Notes: generated from the sequence alone by a model not told the origin. A DNA stretch of 64,000 nt from Chryseobacterium sp. MEBOG06 (GCF_021869765.1 NZ_CP084580.1:4898001-4962000); one strand, 5' to 3'. Numbered from the stretch's first letter, positions 1 to 9,132 are shown. Numbers and translations: made by a program.

Positions 1-796
1 ATACATCTTTCCAGCCTGGATAGTGATAAAATTTGATGATGGCCAGATACATCAGCAACAGAATTCCTCCCTGGATAATAAAGGAAATATCAAATTTCTT
101 TTCTTTAAAATACCGAAAGAAGAAAACAGCCACAATATAGGTAAGCGTGAATGTAATATAATCCGGACGAATGAAAGTGATCATAAAGAGCAGCATAAAC
201 ATTCCCCATTTGCTCCAATGTTTTATCAGACCAATGATAAAGAGCAGCATAAACTGAAAAATAAACATATCCGGTGTTGAGACTCTTGACATATAAGTCA
301 TTGGAGGCAAAAGCATGGCAGCAACCGTTATTATGGCAGCAAGCCAGTATTTCTTTGGAAACAGAAGCTTTAGGATATAAAATAATAGCAGTCCTGAAAT
401 AAAATAAGAAATAAGGCTGGTAAATAAGACAGCCATAGGAGAAGTAAGCCCAAGCTTATAAAAGAGGGTAATAACAAGAATATACCCTACTTTTATCTGA
501 AAATAAGGTAATTGTTCTGTAAAAGATTGTGTATTTTTCACGAAATACTGTCTTGGGATATCCCAGGGCTTTATTCCGATAACGTCTGTATAATGTTCTT
601 CAGGGGCTTCCTTTTTTATTTCATTATAAGTAATGATGCGAACTTTATCTGGTGAATCCGGAAACTCAGACGTATATAAACATCCAAGATAGCCGGGCAT
701 ATCCCAGTCATATACCCTGTTTTTATAGTTCCAGAGTGTAAGAAATATAAGTATCGATATTACAAACAGAAAGGAGAGACCCCATTTTAATTTCAT
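1..796 (-). CDS. Polytopic membrane protein, GT-C glycosyltransferase-like (partial, 3' end missing)
   Basis: The reading frame opens with ATG at 794-796 and stays open to the window edge, so the C-terminus is missing. The product begins MKLKWGLSFLFVISILIF, a signal-anchor helix, followed by a soluble loop of about 80 residues with the motif YDWDMPGYLG near residue 30, then alternating hydrophobic helices (for example LFYILKLLF and MFMLLFMITFI). An Asp-containing first periplasmic loop before many helices is the layout of GT-C glycosyltransferases and related flavobacterial membrane proteins; assignment to that fold is inference. It starts 18 bases after the stop of the Fe-S protein gene, so it may be the last gene of that transcript. 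No family name can be given with certainty. Confidence 0.6.
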   Translation of the reverse strand, partial: MKLKWGLSFLFVISILIFLTLWNYKNRVYDWDMPGYLGCLYTSEFPDSPDKVRIITYNEIKKEAPEEHYTDVIGIKPWDIPRQYFVKNTQSFTEQLPYFQIKVGYILVITLFYKLGLTSPMAVLFTSLISYFISGLLLFYILKLLFPKKYWLAAIITVAAMLLPPMTYMSRVSTPDMFIFQFMLLFIIGLIKHWSKWGMFMLLFMITFIRPDYITFTLTYIVAVFFFRYFKEKKFDISFIIQGGILLLMYLAIIKFYHYPGWKDV

Positions 797-814
797 AGCC
801 GGTAAAGATTATAT

Positions 815-1600
815 CTATAAATCTTCTGCCTCAGCAAGAAGTTCTACAATGTCTTTTACGGCAACTTCAGTATTTTTATTAAAGTGTTTTACACCGTCAG
901 TCATCATTGTATTACAGAAAGGGCATCCGGTTGCAATTACTTTAGGCTCAAAAGACAGAGCTTCTTCTGTTCTTTCAATATTGATGTCTTTGTTACCTTT
1001 TTCAGGTTCTTTAAACATCTGAGCACCTCCTGCTCCACAGCAAAGTCCATTGGTTTTGCAACGTTTCATTTCTACAAGTTCTGCATCCAGCTTTTCAAGT
1101 AGAAGCCTTGGTGCTTCATATTCATCGTTGGCACGTCCCAGATAGCAAGGATCGTGGAAAGTAATTTTCTTTCCTTTGAATGCTCCTCCTTCAATCTTCA
1201 GCCTTCCTTCTTCCATAAGGGTTTTAAGGAATTGAGTATGGTGTACTACATCAAAGTGTCCACCCAGGCTTGGATATTCATTTTTCAGGGTATTGAAGCA
1301 ATGCGGGCACGCCGTTACAATTTTCTTTACTTCATAGGCATTAAGAACTTCAATGTTGGTAAGCGCCATCATCTGGAATACAAACTCGTTTCCGGCTCTT
1401 TTTGCAGGATCCCCGGTACAGCTTTCTTCCTGTCCTAAAACGGCAAATTCAACACCTATTTTATTTAATATCTTGCAAAATGCTTTTGTAATTTTTTTAG
1501 CACGGTCATCGAAACTTCCTGCACATCCAACCCAAAATAAAACTTCTGGTGCTTTTCCTTCGGCAGCATATTCTGCCATTGTTTTTATATTGAAATCCAT
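815..1600 (-). CDS. CCG-domain (Fe-S)-binding protein, HdrB/GlpC/LutA-like
   Basis: This 261-residue protein carries two cysteine-rich CCG-type modules: VGCAGSFDDR near residue 25 with a downstream CPHC, and GLCCGAGGAQMF near residue 190 followed by GCPFCNTMM. Such modules bind Fe-S clusters in heterodisulfide reductase subunit B, GlpC and LutA, and usually pass electrons between a flavoprotein or membrane partner and a substrate. It lies downstream of the membrane Fe-S protein at 1691-3019 on the same strand, 90 bases apart, as expected for the two halves of an HdrD/HdrDE-like oxidoreductase. The substrate cannot be read from the sequence. Confidence 0.85.
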   Translation of the reverse strand: MDFNIKTMAEYAAEGKAPEVLFWVGCAGSFDDRAKKITKAFCKILNKIGVEFAVLGQEESCTGDPAKRAGNEFVFQMMALTNIEVLNAYEVKKIVTACPHCFNTLKNEYPSLGGHFDVVHHTQFLKTLMEEGRLKIEGGAFKGKKITFHDPCYLGRANDEYEAPRLLLEKLDAELVEMKRCKTNGLCCGAGGAQMFKEPEKGNKDINIERTEEALSFEPKVIATGCPFCNTMMTDGVKHFNKNTEVAVKDIVELLAEAEDL

Positions 1601-1616
1601 TTCTTTAAAATTAAAT

Positions 1617-1674
1617 AATGTAACAATCTAACAATATATCAATGTAACAATCTATTGGTCAATTTTTAAATTGA
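1617..1674. repeat. Intergenic direct and inverted repeat block
   Basis: The 14-mer AATGTAACAATCTA occurs at 1617-1630 and again at 1641-1654, a period of 24. It is followed by an inverted repeat TCAATTT/AAATTGA with a 2-base centre at 1659-1674. The block lies between two Fe-S genes that appear co-transcribed. It resembles the AT-rich word repeats scattered between genes in Chryseobacterium genomes; that comparison is from memory. Confidence 0.5.
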
Positions 1675-1690
1675 TACACTGGTACATCTA

Positions 1691-3019
1691 TTAATCATTT
1701 GCCCAGTTCAGACGGTCCGCCTGGTTATACTGCCAAGGTGCTGCATTGTTTTCCACATTGGTCATCATCAGATTCAGTTCCTGTGGAGCAGCAGACTGTT
1801 CCATTACAAGGAATCTTCTCATTTCAAAAATAATGGAAAGCGGATCCAGCAATACCGGACAAGCATCTGTACATGCATTACACGTGGTACAAGCCCAAAG
1901 TTCTTCTTTTGTGATATAATCGTTTAACAACTTTTTACCGTCGTCAACAAATTTTCCATTTTTATCAATATTTCTTCCCACTTCTTCCAGCCTGTCTCTT
2001 GTTTTCATCAGAATCAGTCTTGGTGAAAGTTTTTTCCCCGTGATATTAGCAGGGCAAACGGAAGTACAGCGTCCACATTCTGTACATGAATAGGCATTCA
2101 GCAGCTGTACCTGATTCAAATCGAATATATCTTCAGCTCCAAATTTGGAAGGAATATCTGCTTCAGCTCCCTCAGCCGGAGCTGCATAAGGATCTGCGTT
2201 AGGATCCATCATTAATTTGATTTCTTTTGTTACAGAATCAAGGTTATTGAATTTTCCTTTTTTATCAAGGTTAGCATACCATGTACTTGGAAATGCAAGG
2301 ATAATATGTAAATGTTTTGAGTAATAAAGATAGTTCATGAAGAAAAGGATTCCTACAAAGTGGAACCACCAAGCTCCTTTTTCTGTAAAGAATAAAAAGC
2401 CATCACTAAAATTATTAAAAACAGGCCCCATAACCATAGAGCTAATCGGGAAGCTTCCATGTTCCGGAAGAAGTCCTCTTTGCTGTAAAACCCAGTCAGC
2501 GGCATTCATTTTAAAGAAAGCCATCATCAGGGCAAATTCTATGATAAGAATCCAGTTAGCATCATGTTTTGGCCATCCGAAAAGTTCCTTCATGGTAAGC
2601 CTTTTAACACCATAGAAGTTTCTTCTGATGAAAAATACAACTACACCGATTACAACAAGAAGTGCAAGGATCTCTAATGTCGCTGTAAAGAAGCTGTAAA
2701 AGCCATTTCCAAACACTGAAGCCAGGAAACGGTGTGTTCCAAATACACCATCAACAATAATTTCAACAAGTTCAATATTGATAATAACAAAACCTACATA
2801 TACAAAGATGTGCAGAATCCCGGCAACAGGACGTTTTACCATCTTACTCTGCCCCATAGCCACTCGTGCCATGGTATTCCAGCGTTCAGATTTTCTGTCG
2901 TTTCTTTTGATTTCGTGGCCCAGCCTGATATTTCTGTAGATCTTCAGCAGGCTTTTGCCAAATAGTCCAAATCCGGCCACTAATAAAATCAGGAAAATAA
3001 TATTATCGATGTACTGCAT
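1691..3019 (-). CDS. Membrane-bound 4Fe-4S oxidoreductase, HdrE/HdrC-like fusion
   Basis: The 442-residue product starts with about five membrane helices (the first near residues 5-30, the last near 215-245) resembling a NarI/HdrE cytochrome b-type domain. A soluble C-terminal domain has two ferredoxin motifs, CTECGRCTSVCP near residue 315 and CTTCNACTDACP near residue 380. This fits a quinone-linked electron-transfer subunit whose partner is the CCG protein encoded just downstream. The gene starts 8 bases after the MlaD-like gene ends, so the three are probably one operon. Electron donor and substrate are unknown; flavobacterial genomes often annotate it only as (Fe-S)-binding protein. Confidence 0.85.
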   Translation of the reverse strand: MQYIDNIIFLILLVAGFGLFGKSLLKIYRNIRLGHEIKRNDRKSERWNTMARVAMGQSKMVKRPVAGILHIFVYVGFVIINIELVEIIVDGVFGTHRFLASVFGNGFYSFFTATLEILALLVVIGVVVFFIRRNFYGVKRLTMKELFGWPKHDANWILIIEFALMMAFFKMNAADWVLQQRGLLPEHGSFPISSMVMGPVFNNFSDGFLFFTEKGAWWFHFVGILFFMNYLYYSKHLHIILAFPSTWYANLDKKGKFNNLDSVTKEIKLMMDPNADPYAAPAEGAEADIPSKFGAEDIFDLNQVQLLNAYSCTECGRCTSVCPANITGKKLSPRLILMKTRDRLEEVGRNIDKNGKFVDDGKKLLNDYITKEELWACTTCNACTDACPVLLDPLSIIFEMRRFLVMEQSAAPQELNLMMTNVENNAAPWQYNQADRLNWAND

Positions 3020-3027
3020 AGGGAGTA

Positions 3028-3978
3028 TTAGTCTTTATTGTTTTTACCGAAAACTGAGAAATTAATGTATCTCTTAGGGTTTGCTTTCATGTCTTCAATC
3101 AGTGTATTCAGATTAGAAGAAGCTGAATTAAGATTATTGTAAAGCTGATCATCTTTCATCAGTTTACCTAAACTACCTTCTCCTTTATCTATTCCTCCGA
3201 TTACCTGATTTAGTTTTCCTACAGTAGCATCAAGATTTGCTATCGTTGCATTCAACTGCTTGGTATCAATGCTCTGTGCAAGATTTCCGTATTTATCCAA
3301 CGTAACTTTTCCGCTCTGCATAGTAAGACTAGCGTCATCCAATACTTTCTGAAGTTTAGGATCATTGTGCCCCACCAGGCTGTTTACATTACCTGCCGTA
3401 GTCTGTAATGCTCCTACTGTTTTATTAAGATTGATTAATAAAGCTCTGATTTCGGCTCTGTTCTGTCCATCTACAATCTGATTGGCATTCGCCATCAAAG
3501 AGTCTACTTTGTAAAGTACACCCTGCAGCTGATCTTTAACCGGGCCTACCTGAGTAGAAAGACTTCCTATCATTCCCAGCTTGAAAGCACCTTTAAGCGT
3601 ATCACCATCTTTTGCGGTATCTCCTCCATATAAAAGGTTTACTCTCATTTCTTTACCAGACATTAATCCGGGTTCAAAAATTTCCAGAGTTGAGTTTTTT
3701 GAAAATTCGAATTTGTTATCGATAGTAATCTTTACAACAAAACTAATTTTTCCATCTTTTGCGGTCCTGGGAATGATTTTATCTACCTGCCCTACCTTAA
3801 GACCATTAATAGAAACTGCCGAAGACTGTGCCAAGCCTTCTACGTTATCATATTTTGCATAAAATATATTATCGGTTGTAAAAAGGCTTTTCCCCTTCAT
3901 AAACTGAAACAACAACACAAAGCCAACAACAGCCAGAAGTGCAATCACACCCGCTTTTAATTCTTTACTGAATTTCAC
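3028..3978 (-). CDS. MlaD/MCE family lipid-transport protein
   Basis: An N-terminal signal-anchor helix (ALLAVVGFVLLFQFMKG, about residues 12-30) is followed by one MCE domain (about 35-115) with the typical AKYDNVEGLAQSSAVSINGL segment and GLMSGKEMRV. A long C-terminal part of helical, Asn/Leu-rich repeats resembles the tail of actinobacterial and flavobacterial MCE proteins. MlaD proteins bind phospholipid in the periplasm and are fed by a MlaE permease and MlaF ATPase. Those partners are not adjacent here; the only copies in the window are at 20765-22332. It is the first gene of an apparent operon with two Fe-S genes, and a -7-type box lies at 4001-4008. Confidence 0.88.
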   Translation of the reverse strand: MKFSKELKAGVIALLAVVGFVLLFQFMKGKSLFTTDNIFYAKYDNVEGLAQSSAVSINGLKVGQVDKIIPRTAKDGKISFVVKITIDNKFEFSKNSTLEIFEPGLMSGKEMRVNLLYGGDTAKDGDTLKGAFKLGMIGSLSTQVGPVKDQLQGVLYKVDSLMANANQIVDGQNRAEIRALLINLNKTVGALQTTAGNVNSLVGHNDPKLQKVLDDASLTMQSGKVTLDKYGNLAQSIDTKQLNATIANLDATVGKLNQVIGGIDKGEGSLGKLMKDDQLYNNLNSASSNLNTLIEDMKANPKRYINFSVFGKNNKD

Positions 3979-4000
3979 TTGCTAATTTTTTTCTAATAAG

Positions 4001-4008
4001 CAAATATA
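4001..4008 (-). promoter_or_regulatory. -7 promoter box for the mlaD-like operon
   Basis: The minus strand reads TATATTTG, a perfect match to the Bacteroidota -7 consensus TAnnTTTG, 22 bases before the MlaD-like start. No clear TTTG is seen at -33. Confidence 0.45.
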
Positions 4009-4053
4009 ACACATTTTAAATAAATCCTTTGCCTTATTGCTCTGCGTTAAATA

Positions 4054-4085
4054 CAAAAAAAAGCGACAAATAATTTTGTCGCTTT
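4054..4085 (-). terminator. Intrinsic terminator of the PpiD-like gene
   Basis: Arms AAAGCGACAAA (4060-4070) and TTTGTCGCTTT (4075-4085) pair perfectly over 11 bases with a TAAT loop. On the minus strand the stem is followed by a run of U from the A-tract 4054-4060. Confidence 0.85.
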
Positions 4086-4109
4086 TTTATATCAATAAAA
4101 ATGAATTTC

Positions 4110-6263
4110 TTATTGCTGCTGATTTCCAATTTTATTCCAGATTTCAATTCTGTAATCCTGAATATCTGCATTGTCCTGAAGACTCTTCATCCAAGCCTGG
4201 CCGAACATTCCAGCATTTCTTTGAGTAATAGACTCTGTAAACTGTTTAAGATCCCCAGGTTGTTTGTTTACTGTTTCTGATTTCTTGATCAGAACATACA
4301 CTCCTGTTCCACCTTCAACCGGATTAGAAAGTTTACCTTTTGCAACACCAAATGCTGCACCGGCAACTTTAGGCTCCATAGCTCCAGCTACCGAAGGGTT
4401 TAGTAAGTTTACCTGAGCACTTTGTTTTGTAGCTGCAAATAATTTAGCTACCTGATCCAGGTTAGAAGCTTTTGCTGCTGCAATTTTATCAGAAATCTGT
4501 TTTGCTGCCAATTTATTTTTAACAATAGCTTCAATTTGATCTCTCACAGATTCCGGATCAGCAAGACCAGCGTCTTGTTTTCCGTTCAGGTATACCACAA
4601 TTTTATCTCCTGTACCTTCTACAGTGAAAAGTTCTGTATCACCTTTTGATCTTTTCTTATCAAAAGCCCATCCTAAGATCTCTGCATCTTTTTCAGTACC
4701 TAAGCCCTGAAGCTGGCCTTCAAATCTTTTTGCTGCTTTTGGATTAGAGAACTGATAATTATCTTTTTTAGCAATATTCACGAAATCATTGAAAGATTTC
4801 CCTTGAATTTGCTGAATGAATTTTCTTGATTTTCTATCTACGTCAGCTTCTGTAGCATCTGAAGGTTTAATTGCCTTCACAAGGTTAGCAACTTTATAGC
4901 CCATAGATCCAGATTTCTTATCTTCAATATTGATGATATGATAACCGAACTGTGTTTCTACTACCCCTGTAGCACCTTTAGGGTTGTTTGCAAGGTAAGT
5001 AAGGAATTCCGGAACGAATGGCGTTTCTGGAGTTGTCCAACCTAGACTACCTCCCTGTGCCGCAGAATTTGGATCATTGGAAAGCTTAAGGAATTCTGTA
5101 AATTTAGCCGGAGTTGCTTTTACAATAGCTCCGATAGAGTCTGCCAATTTCTTAGCCTGCTCTTTAGATCTTGTTACTCCTTCTCCTGCAGGGCTTCCCT
5201 TGAAAGCAATAAGGATATGTCTGGATAATGTAGAATCTGAAGTTTTTTTACCTACAAGCTTAGACACTACATAGAAATCCTGTTCTTTATAGGGACCAAA
5301 AGTCTGCCCTACCGCTGCGGTAGCAATCTGACCTTGTATAGCCGCCGGCAATTGAGTAGGCTTCATATACTGAGCATTGAATGGCATATCAGAGTTTGCC
5401 ATTACAAACATTGAATCATTTTTCGTATTCTGGAAATTTTCTGAACCTCCGCTCGCATCTGTACCTCCTGAATATAGTTTTGTAATTTCTTTCAACGCTG
5501 CTGCATCGTCTGCTGCACTAGGTTTAGATGGGAAATATACAATACCAATATTTCTGCTAGGTTCAGCTTTGAACATTACAGGATGCTTCTTTATGTAATT
5601 TGCAAGATCTTCTGTCGTAACATTGATTTTTGTTTTCTGAAGATATGCAGCATAATCTACTTTCACAAAGTCGATATCAGCAAGCTGATCTCTCTGCTTC
5701 ATCAATTCTTCTGCCTCTTTCTTACCTGTAGTAATCCCTGCTGAAATATTAGTAAACACCTGTCTTGCCATTAGTCTGTACTCAACAGTCTTTCTCGTCT
5801 TCAACCATTGGGTATACCCCTGAGGATTGGTGTTTTGCAATGTTTCAATTTCTTTTTTAAGCTCTTGAGTTTTAAAGTTACCTTTCTCATCAAAGAACTG
5901 CTGATTCTGAGCAAACATCTGATCATACTGGATCTGACTCCAGAAATAGTCATCAGTCATTTCAAAGCCCAGTTTCTCAAACTGCTGCTTGATAAGTTTA
6001 GATTGTACAAGTAACTGCCAAGCCTGCTCTTCAAGACCGCTTTTCGGACGCCCTTGTTGATCAGCCTGTTGCTGCAACACGAAAAGCTGATCATTGAACT
6101 CTTCGCGGGTGATTTTCTCACCGTTTACTTTTCCTAAAACGTCAGGATTTTTACCAAAAACCTTATCGATACTATCCGGGTTCACCAAAAACGCTAAAAG
6201 CGCTAAGGCTATTACTCCCATTAAAAGCCAAGGCTTACTCCTAATCTGTCCTAAAATTGCCAT
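4110..6263 (-). CDS. PpiD-like peptidylprolyl isomerase / periplasmic chaperone
   Basis: The 717-residue protein has an N-terminal membrane anchor (about residues 11-28) and a SurA/PpiD-type chaperone region to about residue 230. A parvulin-type PPIC rotamase domain lies near 345-455 (SRHILIAFKG ... GSLGWTTPETPFVPEF ... QFGYHIINIED), followed by a second helical chaperone-like segment. The order matches PpiD, an inner-membrane chaperone that assists folding of exported and outer-membrane proteins. It is transcribed alone, with a terminator just beyond its stop. On the minus strand TATTTTCG at 6293-6300 is a possible -7 box. Confidence 0.88.
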   Translation of the reverse strand: MAILGQIRSKPWLLMGVIALALLAFLVNPDSIDKVFGKNPDVLGKVNGEKITREEFNDQLFVLQQQADQQGRPKSGLEEQAWQLLVQSKLIKQQFEKLGFEMTDDYFWSQIQYDQMFAQNQQFFDEKGNFKTQELKKEIETLQNTNPQGYTQWLKTRKTVEYRLMARQVFTNISAGITTGKKEAEELMKQRDQLADIDFVKVDYAAYLQKTKINVTTEDLANYIKKHPVMFKAEPSRNIGIVYFPSKPSAADDAAALKEITKLYSGGTDASGGSENFQNTKNDSMFVMANSDMPFNAQYMKPTQLPAAIQGQIATAAVGQTFGPYKEQDFYVVSKLVGKKTSDSTLSRHILIAFKGSPAGEGVTRSKEQAKKLADSIGAIVKATPAKFTEFLKLSNDPNSAAQGGSLGWTTPETPFVPEFLTYLANNPKGATGVVETQFGYHIINIEDKKSGSMGYKVANLVKAIKPSDATEADVDRKSRKFIQQIQGKSFNDFVNIAKKDNYQFSNPKAAKRFEGQLQGLGTEKDAEILGWAFDKKRSKGDTELFTVEGTGDKIVVYLNGKQDAGLADPESVRDQIEAIVKNKLAAKQISDKIAAAKASNLDQVAKLFAATKQSAQVNLLNPSVAGAMEPKVAGAAFGVAKGKLSNPVEGGTGVYVLIKKSETVNKQPGDLKQFTESITQRNAGMFGQAWMKSLQDNADIQDYRIEIWNKIGNQQQ

Positions 6264-6406
6264 TTTATAAATTATAGTTTTTTATCAGTTTGCGAAAATA
6301 CACATTTTTAAGAAATTACAGAAGCAGAAGTTCTTTATTTTAATTTTTATTCGTAAAGATTATTTAAAAAAGGAAATTTTGACCGTATTTTTTACCAAAA
6401 AACAAA

Positions 6407-6421
6407 TGGCATAAGTATTGT
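6407..6421 (+). promoter_or_regulatory. Candidate sigma-54 (-24/-12) promoter upstream of lon
   Basis: TGGCAT-AAGTA-TTGT matches the sigma-54 consensus TGGCAC-N5-TTGC in spacing and in the TGGCA and TTG cores. It is about 105 bases before the lon start, giving a leader of roughly 90 bases. No TAnnTTTG -7 box of the housekeeping type is seen nearby. This is inference from one site. Confidence 0.3.
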
Positions 6422-6496
6422 GCATTTTAAAACATCATAATATGCCACACGTTTTCAGGGTATATTTATAGAAAATCACTTTAACGATTAAAAACG

Positions 6497-6515
6497 AAAA
6501 TGACAATTTGTCATT
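6497..6515. promoter_or_regulatory. Palindrome just before the lon start codon
   Basis: Arms AAATGACA and TGTCATTT are perfect 8-base complements around the centre ATT. The palindrome ends about nine bases before the lon ATG at 6525. A dimeric regulator could bind it, or it could fold in the leader RNA; no regulator can be named from the sequence. Confidence 0.5.
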
Positions 6516-6524
6516 TGATTGATT

Positions 6525-8930
6525 ATGACAGAATTTGAAGATATTAGTTTAGAAGAAATGATCAGCGACGGATTTGATATCGTAGCTGAGGAAATCAATC
6601 TTTCGGACTTCTCGGAGACTGATAAAAATTCCGAACAGAAAATATTCCCTATACTTCCTGTAAGAAATATGGTAATGTTCCCTAATGTAGTGATTCCTAT
6701 TACTGCGGGAAGAAAAACATCAATACAACTTCTTGAGGAAGCTCAGAAAAATGGCGATTTTATTGGAATTGTAAGCCAGAAAAATTCGGACATGGAGCAG
6801 CCTTCTGAAAAAGACATTTACACTACCGGAACACTTGCTAAGATCATTAAGATCATCAAGTTACCTGAAGGAAACATTACTGCAATCACGAAGGGGTTCC
6901 ATAGGTTCAAGATAAAAAAAATCATTGAAACCCAGCCCTATTTCAGAGCAGAAATATCAAAATTAAAAGATAGCAGACCTAAAAATCAGGACGAATATGA
7001 AGCACTGCTGGAAAACATTAAAGATCTTGCTTTAAAGATTATTGAGCTGGACCCTAATATTCCTAATGCAGCCAACTTCGCGATCAAGAACATCAATAAT
7101 AATGATGATCTTCTGAACTTCATCTGCACCAATGCCAATTTCTCATCGGAAGCGAAACAAAAGCTTCTTGAGGAGAAAAGCCTCATGGAAAGAGCTAATA
7201 ACTGCTATGAGATGATGCATGAGGACTTTAGAAAGCTGGAACTCCGAAACCAGATCCATCAGAAAACTTCTAAGGATCTTGATAAGCAGCAGAGAGAATA
7301 TTTTCTGAATCAACAGATCAGAACAATTCAGGATGAACTTGGCGGAGGCCCTGAAAGTGATGTTGAAGATCTTATTAACAAAGCGAAGGATAAAAAATGG
7401 AGCCAGGAAGTAGAAGACCATTTCCAAAAGGAAATCAGCAGACTACAGCGCCAAAATCCTAACTCTCCGGATTATAATGTACAGAGAAATTACCTGGATT
7501 TCTTCACGGATCTTCCATGGGAAACATATACTAAAGATATTTTTGATATCGCAAAAGCTGAAAAAGTTTTAGATAAAGCTCACTTCGGACTGGAAGATAT
7601 TAAGAAAAGAATTTTGGAACACATGGCTGTTTTAAAATTAAAAAATAATATGAAATCTCCTATCCTCTTGTTGGTAGGGCCTCCCGGAGTAGGTAAAACG
7701 TCTCTGGGTAAGTCTATTGCTGATGCTCTAGGAAGAAAATATGTAAGACTATCTTTGGGAGGCCTTCACGATGAGAGTGAGATCCGAGGACACAGAAAAA
7801 CGTATATCGGAGCGATGGCCGGAAGAATCTTACAGTCTATCAAAAAATCAGGTACATCCAATCCGGTTATTGTTCTGGATGAGATTGATAAGATAGCACA
7901 GGGCCTTCACGGCGATCCCAGCTCAGCATTGCTTGAAGTTCTTGATCCTGAACAAAATAAGTCTTTCTATGACAACTTCCTTGAAATGGGGTATGACTTA
8001 TCAAAAGTAATGTTTATTGCAACGGCCAATTCACTTTCGACGATACAAACTCCTCTTTTGGACAGAACTGAAATCATCCAGATTGCAGGATATACTTTAG
8101 AGGAAAAAATTGAGATTGCGAAGAGACATTTAATCAAAAAACAACAGGAGGAAAATGGTTTGGATACGAAGTCATTTAAACTGGGGAATCCTGAACTGAA
8201 ACATATTATAGAAGCCCATACTTCAGAAAGCGGAGTAAGAACTTTAGAGAAAAGAATTGCTTCTATAGCAAGATGGGTGGCGCTTCAGACTGCTTTGGAA
8301 AAAGAGTATGATTCTAAGATATCTCTTGAAAAAGTAGACGAAATACTTGGTGTTCCAAGACCTAAAAGCTTATCTGAAATAACTGGAGTGCCTGGTGTTG
8401 TAACAGGCCTTGCCTGGACAAGTGTAGGAGGTGATATCCTTTATATTGAAAGTATTTTAAGTAATGGAAAAGGCAGTTTAACCATGACGGGTAACCTTGG
8501 AACGGTAATGAAGGAGTCTGCGACAATTGCTTTAGAGTACATCAAAGCAAGACATGATGAGTTGGGAATACCGCAGGAAGAACTGGATAAAAAGAACATC
8601 CACGTCCATGTTCCGGAAGGGGCAACTCCTAAAGACGGACCTTCTGCAGGTATAGCCATGCTAACTTCAATGGTTTCTTCTTTTAAAAACAAAAAGGTAA
8701 AACCACATCTTGCTATGACAGGGGAAATCACCTTAAGAGGGAAAGTACTTCCCGTAGGAGGAATCAAAGAGAAACTTTTAGCTGCTACCAGAGCCGGAAT
8801 CAAAGAGGTAATTCTTTGTGAAGCCAACAGAAAAGACGTAGAAGAGATCAAAAAAGATTATTTAAAAAATCTACAGGTACATTACGTCAACAGAATGGAG
8901 GATGTCATTGACATCGCCATTGAAAAATAA
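6525..8930 (+). CDS. lon: ATP-dependent protease La (Lon)
   Basis: Lon degrades misfolded and regulatory proteins in the cytoplasm. The 801-residue product has the N-terminal LON substrate domain (ILPVRNMVMFPNVVIPI near residue 45), an AAA+ module with Walker A GPPGVGKTS near residue 385 and Walker B VIVLDEIDKI near 450, and a C-terminal protease domain. The catalytic serine is in KDGPSAGIAM near residue 705 and the lysine in GGIKEKLLAATRAGI near 747. Length is typical. The ATG at 6525 was preferred to the TTG at 6519. The gene stands alone, with a sigma-54-like site and a palindrome upstream and an intrinsic terminator downstream. Confidence 0.97.
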   Translation: MTEFEDISLEEMISDGFDIVAEEINLSDFSETDKNSEQKIFPILPVRNMVMFPNVVIPITAGRKTSIQLLEEAQKNGDFIGIVSQKNSDMEQPSEKDIYTTGTLAKIIKIIKLPEGNITAITKGFHRFKIKKIIETQPYFRAEISKLKDSRPKNQDEYEALLENIKDLALKIIELDPNIPNAANFAIKNINNNDDLLNFICTNANFSSEAKQKLLEEKSLMERANNCYEMMHEDFRKLELRNQIHQKTSKDLDKQQREYFLNQQIRTIQDELGGGPESDVEDLINKAKDKKWSQEVEDHFQKEISRLQRQNPNSPDYNVQRNYLDFFTDLPWETYTKDIFDIAKAEKVLDKAHFGLEDIKKRILEHMAVLKLKNNMKSPILLLVGPPGVGKTSLGKSIADALGRKYVRLSLGGLHDESEIRGHRKTYIGAMAGRILQSIKKSGTSNPVIVLDEIDKIAQGLHGDPSSALLEVLDPEQNKSFYDNFLEMGYDLSKVMFIATANSLSTIQTPLLDRTEIIQIAGYTLEEKIEIAKRHLIKKQQEENGLDTKSFKLGNPELKHIIEAHTSESGVRTLEKRIASIARWVALQTALEKEYDSKISLEKVDEILGVPRPKSLSEITGVPGVVTGLAWTSVGGDILYIESILSNGKGSLTMTGNLGTVMKESATIALEYIKARHDELGIPQEELDKKNIHVHVPEGATPKDGPSAGIAMLTSMVSSFKNKKVKPHLAMTGEITLRGKVLPVGGIKEKLLAATRAGIKEVILCEANRKDVEEIKKDYLKNLQVHYVNRMEDVIDIAIEK

Positions 8931-8963
8931 AACAAACTTTTCAACATATCAACTTCTCAATAA

Positions 8964-9002
8964 AGAAACACGTTCTGATTACCAGGGCGTGTTTCTGTTT
9001 TT
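8964..9002 (+). terminator. Intrinsic terminator after lon
   Basis: AGAAACACG (8964-8972) pairs perfectly with CGTGTTTCT (8988-8996) across a 15-base loop and is followed by a T-rich tract. Confidence 0.75.
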
Positions 9003-9132
9003 AAGCCTCCTTCAATTCGTTGTATGGAATGAAATTTGGAGTGTTGAAAGAAAAATCCAAACAGTTTTAATAAAAAGTGCTTTATTTCGTTGGGTTTTTC
9101 TTATTTTTATTCCATACTGCAGATTATAAATT

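Noticed and set aside
23..280. Plus-strand 85-codon frame
   Set aside because: It lies within the minus-strand frame of the truncated membrane protein (1-796), which has clear membrane-helix coding character.
1617..1654. Possible CRISPR-like spaced repeat
   Set aside because: Only two short copies with a 10-base gap and no cas genes; it is an intergenic word repeat.
8902..9129. Plus-strand 75-codon frame after lon
   Set aside because: It overlaps the end of lon in another frame and runs through the lon terminator; composition is not protein-like.
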